The notes under the pieces are model-generated. The model saw nothing but the letters and a program-made list of their open reading frames with translations. It was not told the origin of the DNA and did not search any database. A program made the position numbers and the translations under genes. Positions 1-8,325 of a stretch of 64,000 nt of DNA are shown in pieces. The stretch spans positions 1 through 64,000 of the forward strand of contig CAJOHN010000006.1 of the NCBI GenBank assembly GCA_905234235.1, given 5' to 3'. The first letter of the stretch is position 1, and each line of letters begins with the position of its first letter. Source of the DNA: an uncultured Selenomonadaceae bacterium. GTDB taxonomy: Bacteria; Bacillota; Negativicutes; Selenomonadales; Selenomonadaceae.

Positions 1-318
1 ATTTACGGCGCACCCGATATGGTCGTTGAAGTTCTATCGCATTCGACGCGTAAAAAAGACCTCACGATAAAAAAAGACACTTACGAAGCTCACGGCGTGC
101 GAGAGTATTGGATTATCGACCCTCGAGCCAAAAGCGTTACAGTTTATCTCCTGCAAGACGGTAAATATTTTCTAGATGATGTATATACTCTGTTTAGCGA
201 AAAAGATTTAGAGTTGCTTGACGAGGAAGAGAAAGCTGAAGTTAAATACGAAGTGCCCGTTTCCATTTTGGACGGCTTAACTATTCCCATAGAATTTATT
301 TTCAGCTGGGGTTATTGA
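1..318 (+). CDS. Uma2-family (DUF820) putative nuclease, C-terminal part
   Basis: The reading frame is open from the first base, so the N-terminus lies outside the window. The visible 105 residues carry the block GAPDMVVEVLS, followed by a KKD, a Y-E-x-x-G-V-R-E-Y-W segment and an I-D-P turn. This is the core of the Uma2 family, a PD-(D/E)XK-fold group whose members are often numerous in a genome and whose role is mostly unknown. The D of PD and the E of VEV are the usual metal-binding acids, so the catalytic core looks intact. The gene ends 16 bp before the RTX gene. Family assignment is firm; nuclease activity is inferred from the fold only. Confidence 0.8.
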   Translation: MYGAPDMVVEVLSHSTRKKDLTIKKDTYEAHGVREYWIIDPRAKSVTVYLLQDGKYFLDDVYTLFSEKDLELLDEEEKAEVKYEVPVSILDGLTIPIEFIFSWGY

Positions 319-334
319 ATGGGAGGCGATTTTT

Positions 335-3300
335 ATGGCAGTCAAGACTAACACGAAGCACGAAACGCTTATCACCGGCACGAACAAGGATGATTCAATC
401 GAGAACAACGGTAAAAATGTCACAATCAATGCGGGCGCGGGTAACGATTCGATTGATAATCGTAGCGCAAGTGTTTCCGTCGACGGCGGCGCAGGTAATG
501 ATTACATTAACGGTAGATTTCGTACTGACAATTTATCTATAAGCGGCGGTAAAGGTAATGATACCATTTATTTGGACATGTACTCGAGAAATGCTTTAAT
601 TCTTTACAATAACGGCGACGGAAACGATACTATCTACGGCTTCAATGAAGATGACAGCATTAAAATTTATGAAAATGATTACTCTACTGTTGAAAGTGGC
701 AATGATGTTATTATAACTGTCGGTAACGGTAGCATTAAGTTGATTGACGGTGCTTATTTGTCGATACTCAACATTTCAAATTCATTTGGCGATAAACCGC
801 TGAATATTTCTGTCGACACGAACAATACACTGATTAGCGGTACTTTATTCGATGACATTGTTTTTAACGATAGAGGAGAAAACGTAACTGTACTTGGTAG
901 AGACGGTAACGATACAATAGATAATACGGGAGATTTTGTTTCAATCGATGCAGGGTCAGGTAATGACTCAATTTATAGTCACGGTTTTAGTACAGGCGAT
1001 AATCCTACAATTTACGGCGGTTCGGGTAACGATTATATCGAAGCAAGAGGCGACAATGCGTTTGTTGACGGTGGTGATGGCAAAGATACCATTGAAATTG
1101 CCGGTATTGGCAGAGAAAATGCCACTGTCTATGGCGGTAAAGGAAATGACTCAATTTACAACTTCATTAGCGGTTCGATGTTTGATTGCGGAGACGGCGA
1201 CGATACTATTACAAACAATGGCGGCGCGAACGTGACAATAATCGGCGGCAAAGGCAATGATTCGATTTATAATGCAAGAGGTTTAGGTTCAAATGACAGT
1301 ATTTCTATCAGTGGTGGCGCAGGTAACGATACAATTTACAGTTACTTCAGTGATAAAACTACTATAAACGGCGGAACTGGTAATGATTTAATCGAACTTG
1401 CCTCAACAGATGAAATTGGATTCCAAGATAATTATTTCCACACTCTTATTCAGTACAACAAAGGCGATGGCAATGATTCAATCGTCGGTTTCGAGTCAAC
1501 GTCCACACTCCAAATTGGTGACGGTACAGGAACGTACTCTTCGATAAAAAGCGGCGATGATATAATCGTGACGGTTGGTGACGGAGTAATAACTTTGGTC
1601 GGCGCGGCGAGCTTGGAGAAAGTAAATATCAAAGGTAAAAAAGCTGTCGCGGAAAAAAAATCTTGGACACTCGACGGCACAACGGCTAAATATGGCACGA
1701 GCAGTAAAACTTTGGCGTCGATTGAAGGTGCGGCGTCGACCGGAGGACTTTCTGTAAGCGGCGATTCTATTACGCTAAAAAAATCTGCTCTGAAAAACAA
1801 AGTTACAATCGGCGGCGGTTACGAATTTGACTTCGCGTCCGGTTACAGTAGCGCGACTATCAGCGGCAGTGCAAGCGCAGATAAAATCACGACTCGCGGC
1901 AATAATCTTTCAATCAACGGCGGGAACGGCAATGACACGTTTAAAATTCTCGGCAATAACAGTTCGGTTAGGGGCGGCGACGGCGCGGATTTATTTATAC
2001 TCGGTGCCGATAAATCGAACGTCATCACAGATTACGCGGCGGAAGATAAAATAAGCATTGCGTCGGGAACTGCTGATGTAATTGCGAGCGGCTCAGACGT
2101 TGTTATTAACGGGAAAATCACAGTCAAAGGCGGCAAGGATAAAACTGTCACGTACTTTGACGCGGCGGGCGAACACAATTATAAGGAAAGTTCCGATGAC
2201 GCTAAAATTATCACGCTGACTGATGATTATGACGAAGAAATTTATACCTTCGGCGACAAACTCCGCACGCTTGACGCTTCGGCGGTTGAATTAGACCTCA
2301 AAATCGTCGGGAATAAATTTGCGAACTCGATAATCGGCAGTGAACAAAATGATACTCTCGAAGGCGGCAAGGCTAATGACACGTTGACGGGCGGCGGCGG
2401 TTCCGATATTTTTATTTACAACAGCGGCGATGGCAACGACATTATTACCGATTACGCGGAGGAAGATACAATCAGCATAGCGTCGGGCGCGGCTGACTTC
2501 AAAGTTGACGGCAACAAAGTTATTATAACTGTCAGCAACGGCTCGAATAAGGGCACGATAACGCTCAATGACGCGGCGGACAAAGTTATCAGCTACATTG
2601 ACAAAAACGGCGCGAAAACTTTTGGCGATACGATTTCAGCTGTCGAAGTTAAAGGCAAGAAAGTTACGATCTCGGAAAATTATACGGCGGAAAGTTTTGA
2701 TTTAGCGGGTTACGCCAAGACAATGAAGACTATCGACGCCTCAGCAGTCACTCGCGACATAAAAATTACCGCCAATGCCAATGCGAACAGTATTTTAGGC
2801 GGCAAAGGAAATGATTCATTGATTGGAGGCGCGGGTAACGACACTTTGAGAGGCGGCGACGGCGCGGACATTTTTATTTACGGCAAGGGAGACGGCAACG
2901 ACGTTATTACCGATTACAGCGAGGAAGATAAGATTAAAATTACGTCGGGCACGGCTAAAATCAAGAAGAGCGGCAAGGATATAATCTTCACGGTCGGGAA
3001 CGGCAAAATTAACGTTAAAAATAGCGCGGACAAAGTCATTACTTACATCGACGCGAAGGGCAAGACAAAATATTATCCCGCCCCACCCGATACTCCCGTA
3101 ATTATCGCTGACACGCGGATTATTTTATCGGAGAAATACAGCCAAGACAGCTTCAGCCTCGCCGATTACGACAGCTCAATTAAAACCGTCGACGCAACTA
3201 AAGTTACACGGGACATAATCATCACGGGCAACGCGAAGGCGAATTTAATAATCGGCGGCGCGAAGAACAATACGATAATCGGAGACGCGGGCGATGATTC

Positions 3301-3703
3301 ACTTCAAGGCGGTGCGGGTTCCAATGTTTTTGTTTATCACAAGGGCGACGGCAACGATACGATTGTTGATTATGCGGCGGGCGATAAGATAAGTTTAGCG
3401 TCGGGCTCAGTGAGTTCAGCCTCCGTTAAGGGCGATGATTACGTCTTCAAAGTCGGTAAGGGCAAAATCACTCTCAAGAATGGCGCGGATAAATCTATAA
3501 CGGTCGTCAACTCCAAAGGCGCGGAGAAAATTTATAACGCTTCGGGAAATGTCGCTTGGTTTATTGAAGACGATAATAATTTTTCTACCGATAATCAGCT
3601 GAGTTTGCTTGTTGAAGATAAAAATTATTCATCAACTATACCGCTTGAAACTTCCCGTGATTTATTCAAGGAAAATATTTTCGTCACGTACAGTAAAAAA
3701 TAA
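335..3703 (+). CDS. Large RTX calcium-binding repeat protein
   Basis: A 1122-residue protein preceded by GGAGG. It contains dozens of RTX-type nonapeptides of the form GG-x-G-N-D-x-I, which bind Ca2+ and fold into beta-rolls after export. Residues 1 to about 450 are irregular repeats. From about 507 onward there are four related modules of roughly 130-150 residues (starting near 507, 625, 777 and 928), each with an RTX block, a D-I-F-I-Y and GDGND segment, and a lysine-rich beta tail. There is no N-terminal signal peptide. The last 50 residues are acidic and aromatic, as expected for a type I secretion signal, so export by an ABC/HlyD/TolC system is likely, although none is encoded here. No enzymatic domain is visible. 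A surface-layer, adhesin or biofilm role is plausible but unproven. Confidence 0.85.
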   Translation: MAVKTNTKHETLITGTNKDDSIENNGKNVTINAGAGNDSIDNRSASVSVDGGAGNDYINGRFRTDNLSISGGKGNDTIYLDMYSRNALILYNNGDGNDTIYGFNEDDSIKIYENDYSTVESGNDVIITVGNGSIKLIDGAYLSILNISNSFGDKPLNISVDTNNTLISGTLFDDIVFNDRGENVTVLGRDGNDTIDNTGDFVSIDAGSGNDSIYSHGFSTGDNPTIYGGSGNDYIEARGDNAFVDGGDGKDTIEIAGIGRENATVYGGKGNDSIYNFISGSMFDCGDGDDTITNNGGANVTIIGGKGNDSIYNARGLGSNDSISISGGAGNDTIYSYFSDKTTINGGTGNDLIELASTDEIGFQDNYFHTLIQYNKGDGNDSIVGFESTSTLQIGDGTGTYSSIKSGDDIIVTVGDGVITLVGAASLEKVNIKGKKAVAEKKSWTLDGTTAKYGTSSKTLASIEGAASTGGLSVSGDSITLKKSALKNKVTIGGGYEFDFASGYSSATISGSASADKITTRGNNLSINGGNGNDTFKILGNNSSVRGGDGADLFILGADKSNVITDYAAEDKISIASGTADVIASGSDVVINGKITVKGGKDKTVTYFDAAGEHNYKESSDDAKIITLTDDYDEEIYTFGDKLRTLDASAVELDLKIVGNKFANSIIGSEQNDTLEGGKANDTLTGGGGSDIFIYNSGDGNDIITDYAEEDTISIASGAADFKVDGNKVIITVSNGSNKGTITLNDAADKVISYIDKNGAKTFGDTISAVEVKGKKVTISENYTAESFDLAGYAKTMKTIDASAVTRDIKITANANANSILGGKGNDSLIGGAGNDTLRGGDGADIFIYGKGDGNDVITDYSEEDKIKITSGTAKIKKSGKDIIFTVGNGKINVKNSADKVITYIDAKGKTKYYPAPPDTPVIIADTRIILSEKYSQDSFSLADYDSSIKTVDATKVTRDIIITGNAKANLIIGGAKNNTIIGDAGDDSLQGGAGSNVFVYHKGDGNDTIVDYAAGDKISLASGSVSSASVKGDDYVFKVGKGKITLKNGADKSITVVNSKGAEKIYNASGNVAWFIEDDNNFSTDNQLSLLVEDKNYSSTIPLETSRDLFKENIFVTYSKK

Positions 3704-3714
3704 TCTGCGCGGAT

Positions 3715-3751
3715 AAAAAAATTCCCCACCGTTTGGCAGGGGATTTTTTTT
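3715..3751. terminator. Bidirectional intrinsic terminator between convergent genes
   Basis: TCCCC pairs with GGGGA around a short loop, with an A7 run before and a T8 run after, so it can stop both the rightward RTX transcript and the leftward sigma-like transcript. Confidence 0.75.
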
Positions 3752-3753
3752 GC

Positions 3754-4242
3754 TTAAAAATTTTCGTTCGCTACGACATGAATAATTTTCCGTTCGATAC
3801 AAAGCGTCGCGCAGGTGTCGAAGTCCGTTTCTTTATCGAAGTCGAATTGCTCGGCGGCTTCAATCAATCCGACGTTGCCCGCCTGAATCAAATCTTCCAA
3901 CGCAAAATTGTTTGTGTATTTTAAAGCGATATTCTCGACCAGCTCACGATTTTTTATGCATAAATCTTGCCGCGCCTGTTGGTCGCCGTCTTGAATCAAT
4001 CGAATCAGCAATTTGTTAGGCATTTTTATTTCGCGTGCAGGGTCTGTAACCGGCGGCACTTCCTCCGGCAAATCTTCCAGCTCGTCAACAAGTTCAATAT
4101 TTAAGTCGTCTTGAATCGTGTCGGCGATTGGATATTGTTCTTTGCGCGGCAGAAACCCAAAAATTTTATCGAAATCGTCATATGTAAGCTTATTGTCGCG
4201 CACGAACGGGCGAATTGTTTTGAAAATATATTGGCTGTTCAT
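3754..4242 (-). CDS. Truncated RpoD-like protein (sigma regions 1.1 and 2 only)
   Basis: 162 residues. Residues about 17-57 resemble sigma region 1.1 (LTYDDFDKIF, then IELVDELED). Residues about 80-160 resemble region 2: an NRELVENIA helix, the core-binding block DLIQAGNVGLIEAAEQFDF, and a degenerate region 2.3 where the usual YATWWIRQAI is replaced by C-A-T-L-C-I-E-R-K-I. The protein then stops; regions 2.4, 3 and 4 are missing. The core-binding surface looks kept while the aromatic promoter-melting residues are lost, so it may bind RNA polymerase without starting transcription. Its start overlaps the stop of the upstream phosphatase by ATGA, so the two are translationally coupled. It could be a degenerate sigma factor or a regulator; family membership is likely, the role is inferred. 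Confidence 0.65.
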   Translation of the reverse strand: MNSQYIFKTIRPFVRDNKLTYDDFDKIFGFLPRKEQYPIADTIQDDLNIELVDELEDLPEEVPPVTDPAREIKMPNKLLIRLIQDGDQQARQDLCIKNRELVENIALKYTNNFALEDLIQAGNVGLIEAAEQFDFDKETDFDTCATLCIERKIIHVVANENF

Positions 4243-4661
4243 GCGATTTGATTAAGCAGAGCCTTGCAACCGCGCAGAATGTCATCGTAAGTCGTGGCGA
4301 AACCGTTTTTATCCCAAGGAATATCTTTATCGAGGAGCATTCTGACTTTGCCAGCCGAATCGCCGCCGACAATCTCCTTAACCTGCTCGACGTTGCCCGC
4401 GTCCATGCAAACGATTAAATATGCGCCGTCGTAATCGTCTTTAGTGATAGTGTGCGCCGTGTGTTCGCCGTAAGGAATTTCTTCTGCGCGGAGTTTGGCG
4501 GCAATGCCCTCGTGAAGATTTTTTGACGTTATCGGCTTGCTTGCCGCGCTCGAAACAGAAATTTTATTACTCAAGCCCGCGTCCGCGATTAATTTTTCCA
4601 TAACAAACCGCGCCATCGGTGAACGCCCCGTATTTCCACTGCATACAAATAAAATTTTCAT
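4239..4661 (-). CDS. Low-molecular-weight phosphatase, probable protein-arginine phosphatase (YwlE-like)
   Basis: 140 residues from the ATG that follows GGAGGAAG by a normal spacing; an upstream in-frame ATG lies inside that ribosome site. The P-loop is CSGNTGRS at the N-terminus, giving the C-x5-R-S nucleophile loop of the LMW-PTP family. The Thr after GNx, in place of the usual Ile, is the residue known to favour phospho-arginine in YwlE. The usual second Cys of the YwlE loop is Gly here. The C-terminal D-P general-acid loop is not obvious; a PWDKNGF segment stands in its place. No McsB arginine kinase is visible in the window. Enzyme class is confident; arginine specificity is inferred from one residue. 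Confidence 0.8.
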   Translation of the reverse strand: MKILFVCSGNTGRSPMARFVMEKLIADAGLSNKISVSSAASKPITSKNLHEGIAAKLRAEEIPYGEHTAHTITKDDYDGAYLIVCMDAGNVEQVKEIVGGDSAGKVRMLLDKDIPWDKNGFATTYDDILRGCKALLNQIA

Positions 4662-4691
4662 CGAAACTTCCTCCAAAATATTTTTGTCGTA

Positions 4692-4720
4692 ATTTTAACC
4701 TCTAAAACCGCTCTACGCAA
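4692..4720 (-). promoter_or_regulatory. Promoter of the phosphatase/sigma-like pair
   Basis: On the minus strand TTGCGT, a 17-bp spacer, then TAAAAT, about 30 bp ahead of the phosphatase start. Confidence 0.55.
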
Positions 4721-4727
4721 TAAAAAC

Positions 4728-4756
4728 TTGATTTATCTTTTTCCGTTTGTTATTAT
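4728..4756 (+). promoter_or_regulatory. Promoter of the exported TPR gene
   Basis: TTGATT, 17-bp spacer, TATTAT, about 30 bp before the ATG. It is back to back with the leftward promoter at 4692-4720. Confidence 0.5.
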
Positions 4757-4762
4757 AACAAA
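4746..4762. promoter_or_regulatory. Perfect inverted repeat over a -10 box, candidate operator
   Basis: TTTGTTAT, one central T, then ATAACAAA: 8-bp perfect arms. It covers the -10 hexamer of the rightward promoter, the position expected for a repressor site. I do not recognise it as the box of a known regulator. Confidence 0.45.
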
Positions 4763-4784
4763 AACACTTTGGGAGGTTAATGTC

Positions 4785-5861
4785 ATGAACTTGCGGAAAA
4801 ACTTTCGACGAGCCGTTTCTATGCTGGTTATAGTCTCGATTATGCTTTTCTCCGCCGTAACCCACGCTGAAATTTACACCGGCGAAGGTTCTTACATCAT
4901 GAGCGAGGGCGAAAACCTCAGCGTCGCGAAGGAACGCGCTAAAGCCGACGCCATGCGCAACGCCGCAGAAAAAGCCGGCACTTACGTAAAGAGTTACTCT
5001 CGTTCAAAAAATTTTGAACTCGAAGAAGATATTATCGAAACGATGACCGCCAATATCCTTAAATTGGTCGAAGCCCCTAAATTTTTGCCGTATGAACAAC
5101 TCGATAACCTCGAAGGTCTGCTGATTCGCGTTATCGTCAAAGTTCAAATCGACGATTCGGATATAAATCGCTGGCTAAACAAAGATGACAGTGAAAAATC
5201 AACTCTCGTCTCGCAAATGGAGGCTCTTCGCAAGGCTAATGAGGAACAAGCTCGCCAAATCGCCGAATTGAAACGCCAACTCGCTAATAATCCTAATGAC
5301 AGAGAACAAATCACTAAAAAATTTGAAACTGAGGATAAAATCTTTCTGTCGAATCAAAAAGTAGAGGAAGGTTGGAAACTTTTTAGCAAAGGCGACTACA
5401 ATGGAGCCAAAAATCTTTTCGATGAGGCTGTTCAATTAAATTCTGACAATGCACAAGCTTATTACGGACGAGGAACATCTTATGGTGAATTAAAACAAAA
5501 CGAGCGAGCGATTCAAGATTTTTCCAAAGCGATTCAACTAAATCCGAATTTAGAAGAAGCGTACTACAATCGCGGCACTGTTTATGCTGATTTAGAAGAA
5601 TACGAGCTAGCCATTCAAGATTTCAACAAAGCTATTGAATTAAATCCGAATTTAGCAGAGGCGTACAACAATCGCGGTGCCGCCTATTACTTTTTGAAAA
5701 AATATCAGCAAGCAATTGCCGACGCAACAAAAGCGATTCAAATCGATCCTAATCATTCTACAGCATATATGATTCGAGGAACTTGTTATCAAGAACTCGG
5801 AGACGAGACAAAAGCTCAATCCGACTTTAAAAAAGCAAAAGAACTTGGCTACGATGGCTAA
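4785..5861 (+). CDS. Exported TPR-repeat protein with FlgT/LPP20-like N-terminal domain
   Basis: 358 residues from the ATG behind GGGAGGTTAATGTC; a more upstream in-frame ATG has no ribosome site. A signal peptide (basic start, then about 20 hydrophobic residues ending in T-H-A) precedes a domain of about 110 residues with an A-K-x-R-A-x-x-D-A-M-R-N-A helix, reminiscent of the FlgT N-terminal/LPP20 family of periplasmic proteins. A short coiled coil at about 145-175 follows, then four TPR units (about 205-355) with the A-Y-x-x-R-G and A-I-x-D-x-x-K-A-I-x-L-x-P pattern. It is likely periplasmic and mediates protein contacts. The partner is unknown; it stands alone between two terminators. Confidence 0.75.
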   Translation: MNLRKNFRRAVSMLVIVSIMLFSAVTHAEIYTGEGSYIMSEGENLSVAKERAKADAMRNAAEKAGTYVKSYSRSKNFELEEDIIETMTANILKLVEAPKFLPYEQLDNLEGLLIRVIVKVQIDDSDINRWLNKDDSEKSTLVSQMEALRKANEEQARQIAELKRQLANNPNDREQITKKFETEDKIFLSNQKVEEGWKLFSKGDYNGAKNLFDEAVQLNSDNAQAYYGRGTSYGELKQNERAIQDFSKAIQLNPNLEEAYYNRGTVYADLEEYELAIQDFNKAIELNPNLAEAYNNRGAAYYFLKKYQQAIADATKAIQIDPNHSTAYMIRGTCYQELGDETKAQSDFKKAKELGYDG

Positions 5862-5865
5862 AAAA

Positions 5866-5908
5866 TTATCCCCGCGCAAATTTTTTTACTGCTTTGGGGA
5901 TTTTTTTT
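5866..5908. terminator. Bidirectional terminator between TPR gene and trpG
   Basis: ATCCCC and GGGGAT arms around a T-rich loop, followed by T8 rightward and by A5 on the other flank, which reads as T5 leftward. Confidence 0.55.
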
Positions 5909-5923
5909 CGTTATCAACAGAAA

Positions 5924-6484
5924 TCAAAGCCGCTTCAGGAAATTCATCATCATTTGCCGTCCGTAAGGCGTCAAAATCGATTCGGGGTGGAATTGAATCC
6001 CCTCTACGTCAAAATTTTTATGTCGGACGCCCATAATCGTCCCGTCGTCAATCTCGGAAGTAATTTCCAAACAATCGGGCAAAGTTTCGCTCTCAATTAT
6101 CAGCGAATGATACCTTCCGACCTCAATTTTCTGTTCCAAACCGAAATAAAGCCCTTTGCCGTTGTGAATCAGCTTTGAAGTCTTGCCGTGAACAATTTCT
6201 TTAGCGCGAATTATTTTGCCGCCGAAAACTTCGCCAATCGCCTGATGTCCCAAACAAATTCCCAAAATCGGCAATTCGCCTTTGAGTTCGGAAATTATTT
6301 GCTCAGAAATGCCCGCGTCACTCGGAACACCCGGACCGGGAGAAATTATCACGGCTGAATAATTTTTAACTTCGTCGACGGAAATTTTATCGTTGCGGAC
6401 GACTTCAACCGCCGCGCCCAATTCAGACAGCAGTTGATAGACGTTGTAGGTAAACGAATCGTAGTTATCAAGCAGGAGAATCAT
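5924..6484 (-). CDS. trpG: Anthranilate synthase glutamine amidotransferase subunit
   Basis: 186 residues. It releases ammonia from glutamine for TrpE in the first committed step of tryptophan synthesis, and in many bacteria also serves aminodeoxychorismate synthase. The class I amidotransferase motifs are all present: LLLDNYDSFTYN at the start, SPGPG oxyanion region, the nucleophile elbow GICLGHQ (Cys), and the late GIQFHPES with the catalytic His and Glu. The start chosen is the Met before ILLLDNYDSF; the longer frame is only read-through of the trpE frame. It overlaps trpE by 17 bp, so translation is coupled. TrpG and PabA cannot be separated by sequence alone; the neighbour argues for TrpG. 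Confidence 0.9.
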   Translation of the reverse strand: MILLLDNYDSFTYNVYQLLSELGAAVEVVRNDKISVDEVKNYSAVIISPGPGVPSDAGISEQIISELKGELPILGICLGHQAIGEVFGGKIIRAKEIVHGKTSKLIHNGKGLYFGLEQKIEVGRYHSLIIESETLPDCLEITSEIDDGTIMGVRHKNFDVEGIQFHPESILTPYGRQMMMNFLKRL

Positions 6485-7967
6485 TGTTTTCAACCTCCTC
6501 GACGACTTCAAACAGAGCTTTAGCCTTTTGTAAAAATTCGCGGTACTCATTTAGCGGAATTGAATCGGCGACAATGCCCGCGCCCGTCTGAATCACGGCG
6601 TCAATGTCGTTTTCAATGCGCATCGTGCGCAACGTAATGCACATGTCCATATTTCCGCAAAAATCCATGTAGCCGACAGTGCCCGCGTAACTTTTGCGGC
6701 GAACAGGCTCTAATTCGTGGATAATTTCCATAGCGCGGAGTTTCGGCGCACCGCTAACTGTTCCCGCTGGGAAAGTCGCCTTCAAAACGTCAACGGGTGT
6801 GAAATTTTCTTTGAGCGTGCCGACGACGCTTGAAACCATGTGCATAACGTGGCTGAAATATTCCACTGCGCGGAGCTTTTCGACTTTTACAGTGCCAGCC
6901 GCGCAGATTCTGCCCAAATCATTCCGCGCCAAGTCGACAAGCATTGAGTGTTCGGCATTTTCTTTAACGTCGGATTTAAGTTCGTTGGCAAGCAAATTAT
7001 CTTCGTCAAAATCCTTGCCGCGACGACGAGTGCCTGCTATCGGATAAGTATAAACTTTTTGCCCCGCGACTTTAACCAACATTTCGGGCGAGGCTCCAAC
7101 CAATTTAACGCTACCGAAGTTCAGATAGAACATGTACGGCGACGGATTGATTTGCCGGAGCTTGCGATAAAAAAGGAACGCCGGCTTAGAAATTTTGGCT
7201 TTAAACTGTTTAGACGGCACGACTTGGAAAATATCGCCCGCGAAAATATATTCCTTAGCCTTTTCGATAGCCGATAAAACTTCGGGCGGAGCTTCGCCGT
7301 ATTTTTCGATGAAGTTAATCGGCTCGTGAAGAGTTTTATAATTGGACGTGGACAAACTGAGCGGCGCGGAAATTTTTTCGGCGAGTTCGTTCATGCGCGA
7401 AGTTATTTCGGCGTAAAGTTCGGGCAAATTATCTTGATTCTTAACGTCGGCAAGATAAATAAGCCGCGCAGAGTTTTTAAGGGCGTCGAGGACAATCAGC
7501 ACGCGGCAAATCATAAATTGCCCCAAAAGTTCTTCGTCGCCGAGCTCCAAACCGCGAATCCTGTCGAACGTCGCAGCGACTTCAAAATTAAAATAGCCGA
7601 TCATGCCGCCGTTTGCAAGCGGAAGATTTTTATCGAGATTAGCGGGCTTATAACGCGCCATAAATTTTTTAATCGCGTCAACAGGTTCGCCGTCAATGCA
7701 TTTCATCAAGTCGCAGTCGCGAATCATCAATTTTGACTTGAAAACTTGCAACTCAATGAAGGGTTCCGCGCCGATAAAAGAAAATCGCCCGAAAGCTTGT
7801 TGCGTGGTGTCGACGGATTCGAGAATAAAGCCGCGCCCGTCAACAATTTTATAAAAAATCGAAACGGGGGTATCCAAGTCGGTGTTAATTTCGGCTGAAA
7901 CCGCGATAAGGTTAGAATTTTGCGCGAAGGCTTGGAAATCTTGCAGGGTCGGGGAAATTTTTAGCAA
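6468..7967 (-). CDS. trpE: Anthranilate synthase component I
   Basis: 499 residues. It converts chorismate and ammonia to anthranilate. The N-terminus has the feedback-site element (F-I-L-E-S-V, then GRFSFIG) and the C-terminal chorismate-binding domain has PSPYMFYL, GASPEMLV, PIAGTRRRG, the D-L-A-R-N-D-L-G-R block and FPAGTVSGAPK. PIAGTRRRG favours TrpE over PabB. The start is taken as TTG, 8 nt after AGGAG; the GTG three codons upstream touches that ribosome site. No other trp gene lies nearby. It is the middle gene of an operon running from the small exported protein to trpG. Confidence 0.88.
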   Translation of the reverse strand: MLKISPTLQDFQAFAQNSNLIAVSAEINTDLDTPVSIFYKIVDGRGFILESVDTTQQAFGRFSFIGAEPFIELQVFKSKLMIRDCDLMKCIDGEPVDAIKKFMARYKPANLDKNLPLANGGMIGYFNFEVAATFDRIRGLELGDEELLGQFMICRVLIVLDALKNSARLIYLADVKNQDNLPELYAEITSRMNELAEKISAPLSLSTSNYKTLHEPINFIEKYGEAPPEVLSAIEKAKEYIFAGDIFQVVPSKQFKAKISKPAFLFYRKLRQINPSPYMFYLNFGSVKLVGASPEMLVKVAGQKVYTYPIAGTRRRGKDFDEDNLLANELKSDVKENAEHSMLVDLARNDLGRICAAGTVKVEKLRAVEYFSHVMHMVSSVVGTLKENFTPVDVLKATFPAGTVSGAPKLRAMEIIHELEPVRRKSYAGTVGYMDFCGNMDMCITLRTMRIENDIDAVIQTGAGIVADSIPLNEYREFLQKAKALFEVVEEVENNDSPA

Positions 7968-7979
7968 ATGAATCACTCC

Positions 7980-8270
7980 TTACTTGCCGAGTTGCTGATT
8001 TGCTTCGTTTACTTTTTCGGCGGCATTTTCCATTTGCCGTTCCACGATATTCATGTCTTCGACGTGCGTATTGTCGATGTCGACGCCGAATTTTTTTAGC
8101 ACGGGCTTAGTAACCGCCAAAGTTTTAGCCTTAGCAAGTTGAACGTATTTGGATATGGCAGATTGTCCTGCGTTGACGGTTCCGACGGCGTCGTGTGAAT
8201 TGCTATAAGTTATCAACGCTCCCGCCATCAGGAAACTCAGCACGAGGAACATCAAAAGTTTTTTTATCAT
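7980..8270 (-). CDS. Small exported or membrane-anchored protein of unknown function
   Basis: 96 residues behind a strong GAGGAGG site. There is one hydrophobic segment at about residues 4-22 (signal peptide or anchor; no lipobox Cys), then an Ala/Lys-rich amphipathic region and a helical tail (VERQMENAAEKVNEANQQ). I do not recognise a family. It is the first gene of the trpE-trpG transcript, with about 12 bp to the trpE start, but it has no runs of Trp codons, so it is not a classical attenuator peptide. Confidence 0.6.
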   Translation of the reverse strand: MIKKLLMFLVLSFLMAGALITYSNSHDAVGTVNAGQSAISKYVQLAKAKTLAVTKPVLKKFGVDIDNTHVEDMNIVERQMENAAEKVNEANQQLGK

Positions 8271-8302
8271 GTGAATTACCTCCTCAAAAAATTTCTGCGG
8301 CG

Positions 8303-8311
8303 ATTATATCA
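8303..8311 (-). promoter_or_regulatory. Extended -10 promoter of the small-protein/trpEG operon
   Basis: TGATATAAT on the minus strand (TG-n-TATAAT) with only a poor -35 match; 33 bp upstream of the first ATG. Confidence 0.45.
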
Positions 8312-8325
8312 CATTCAACGAAATT

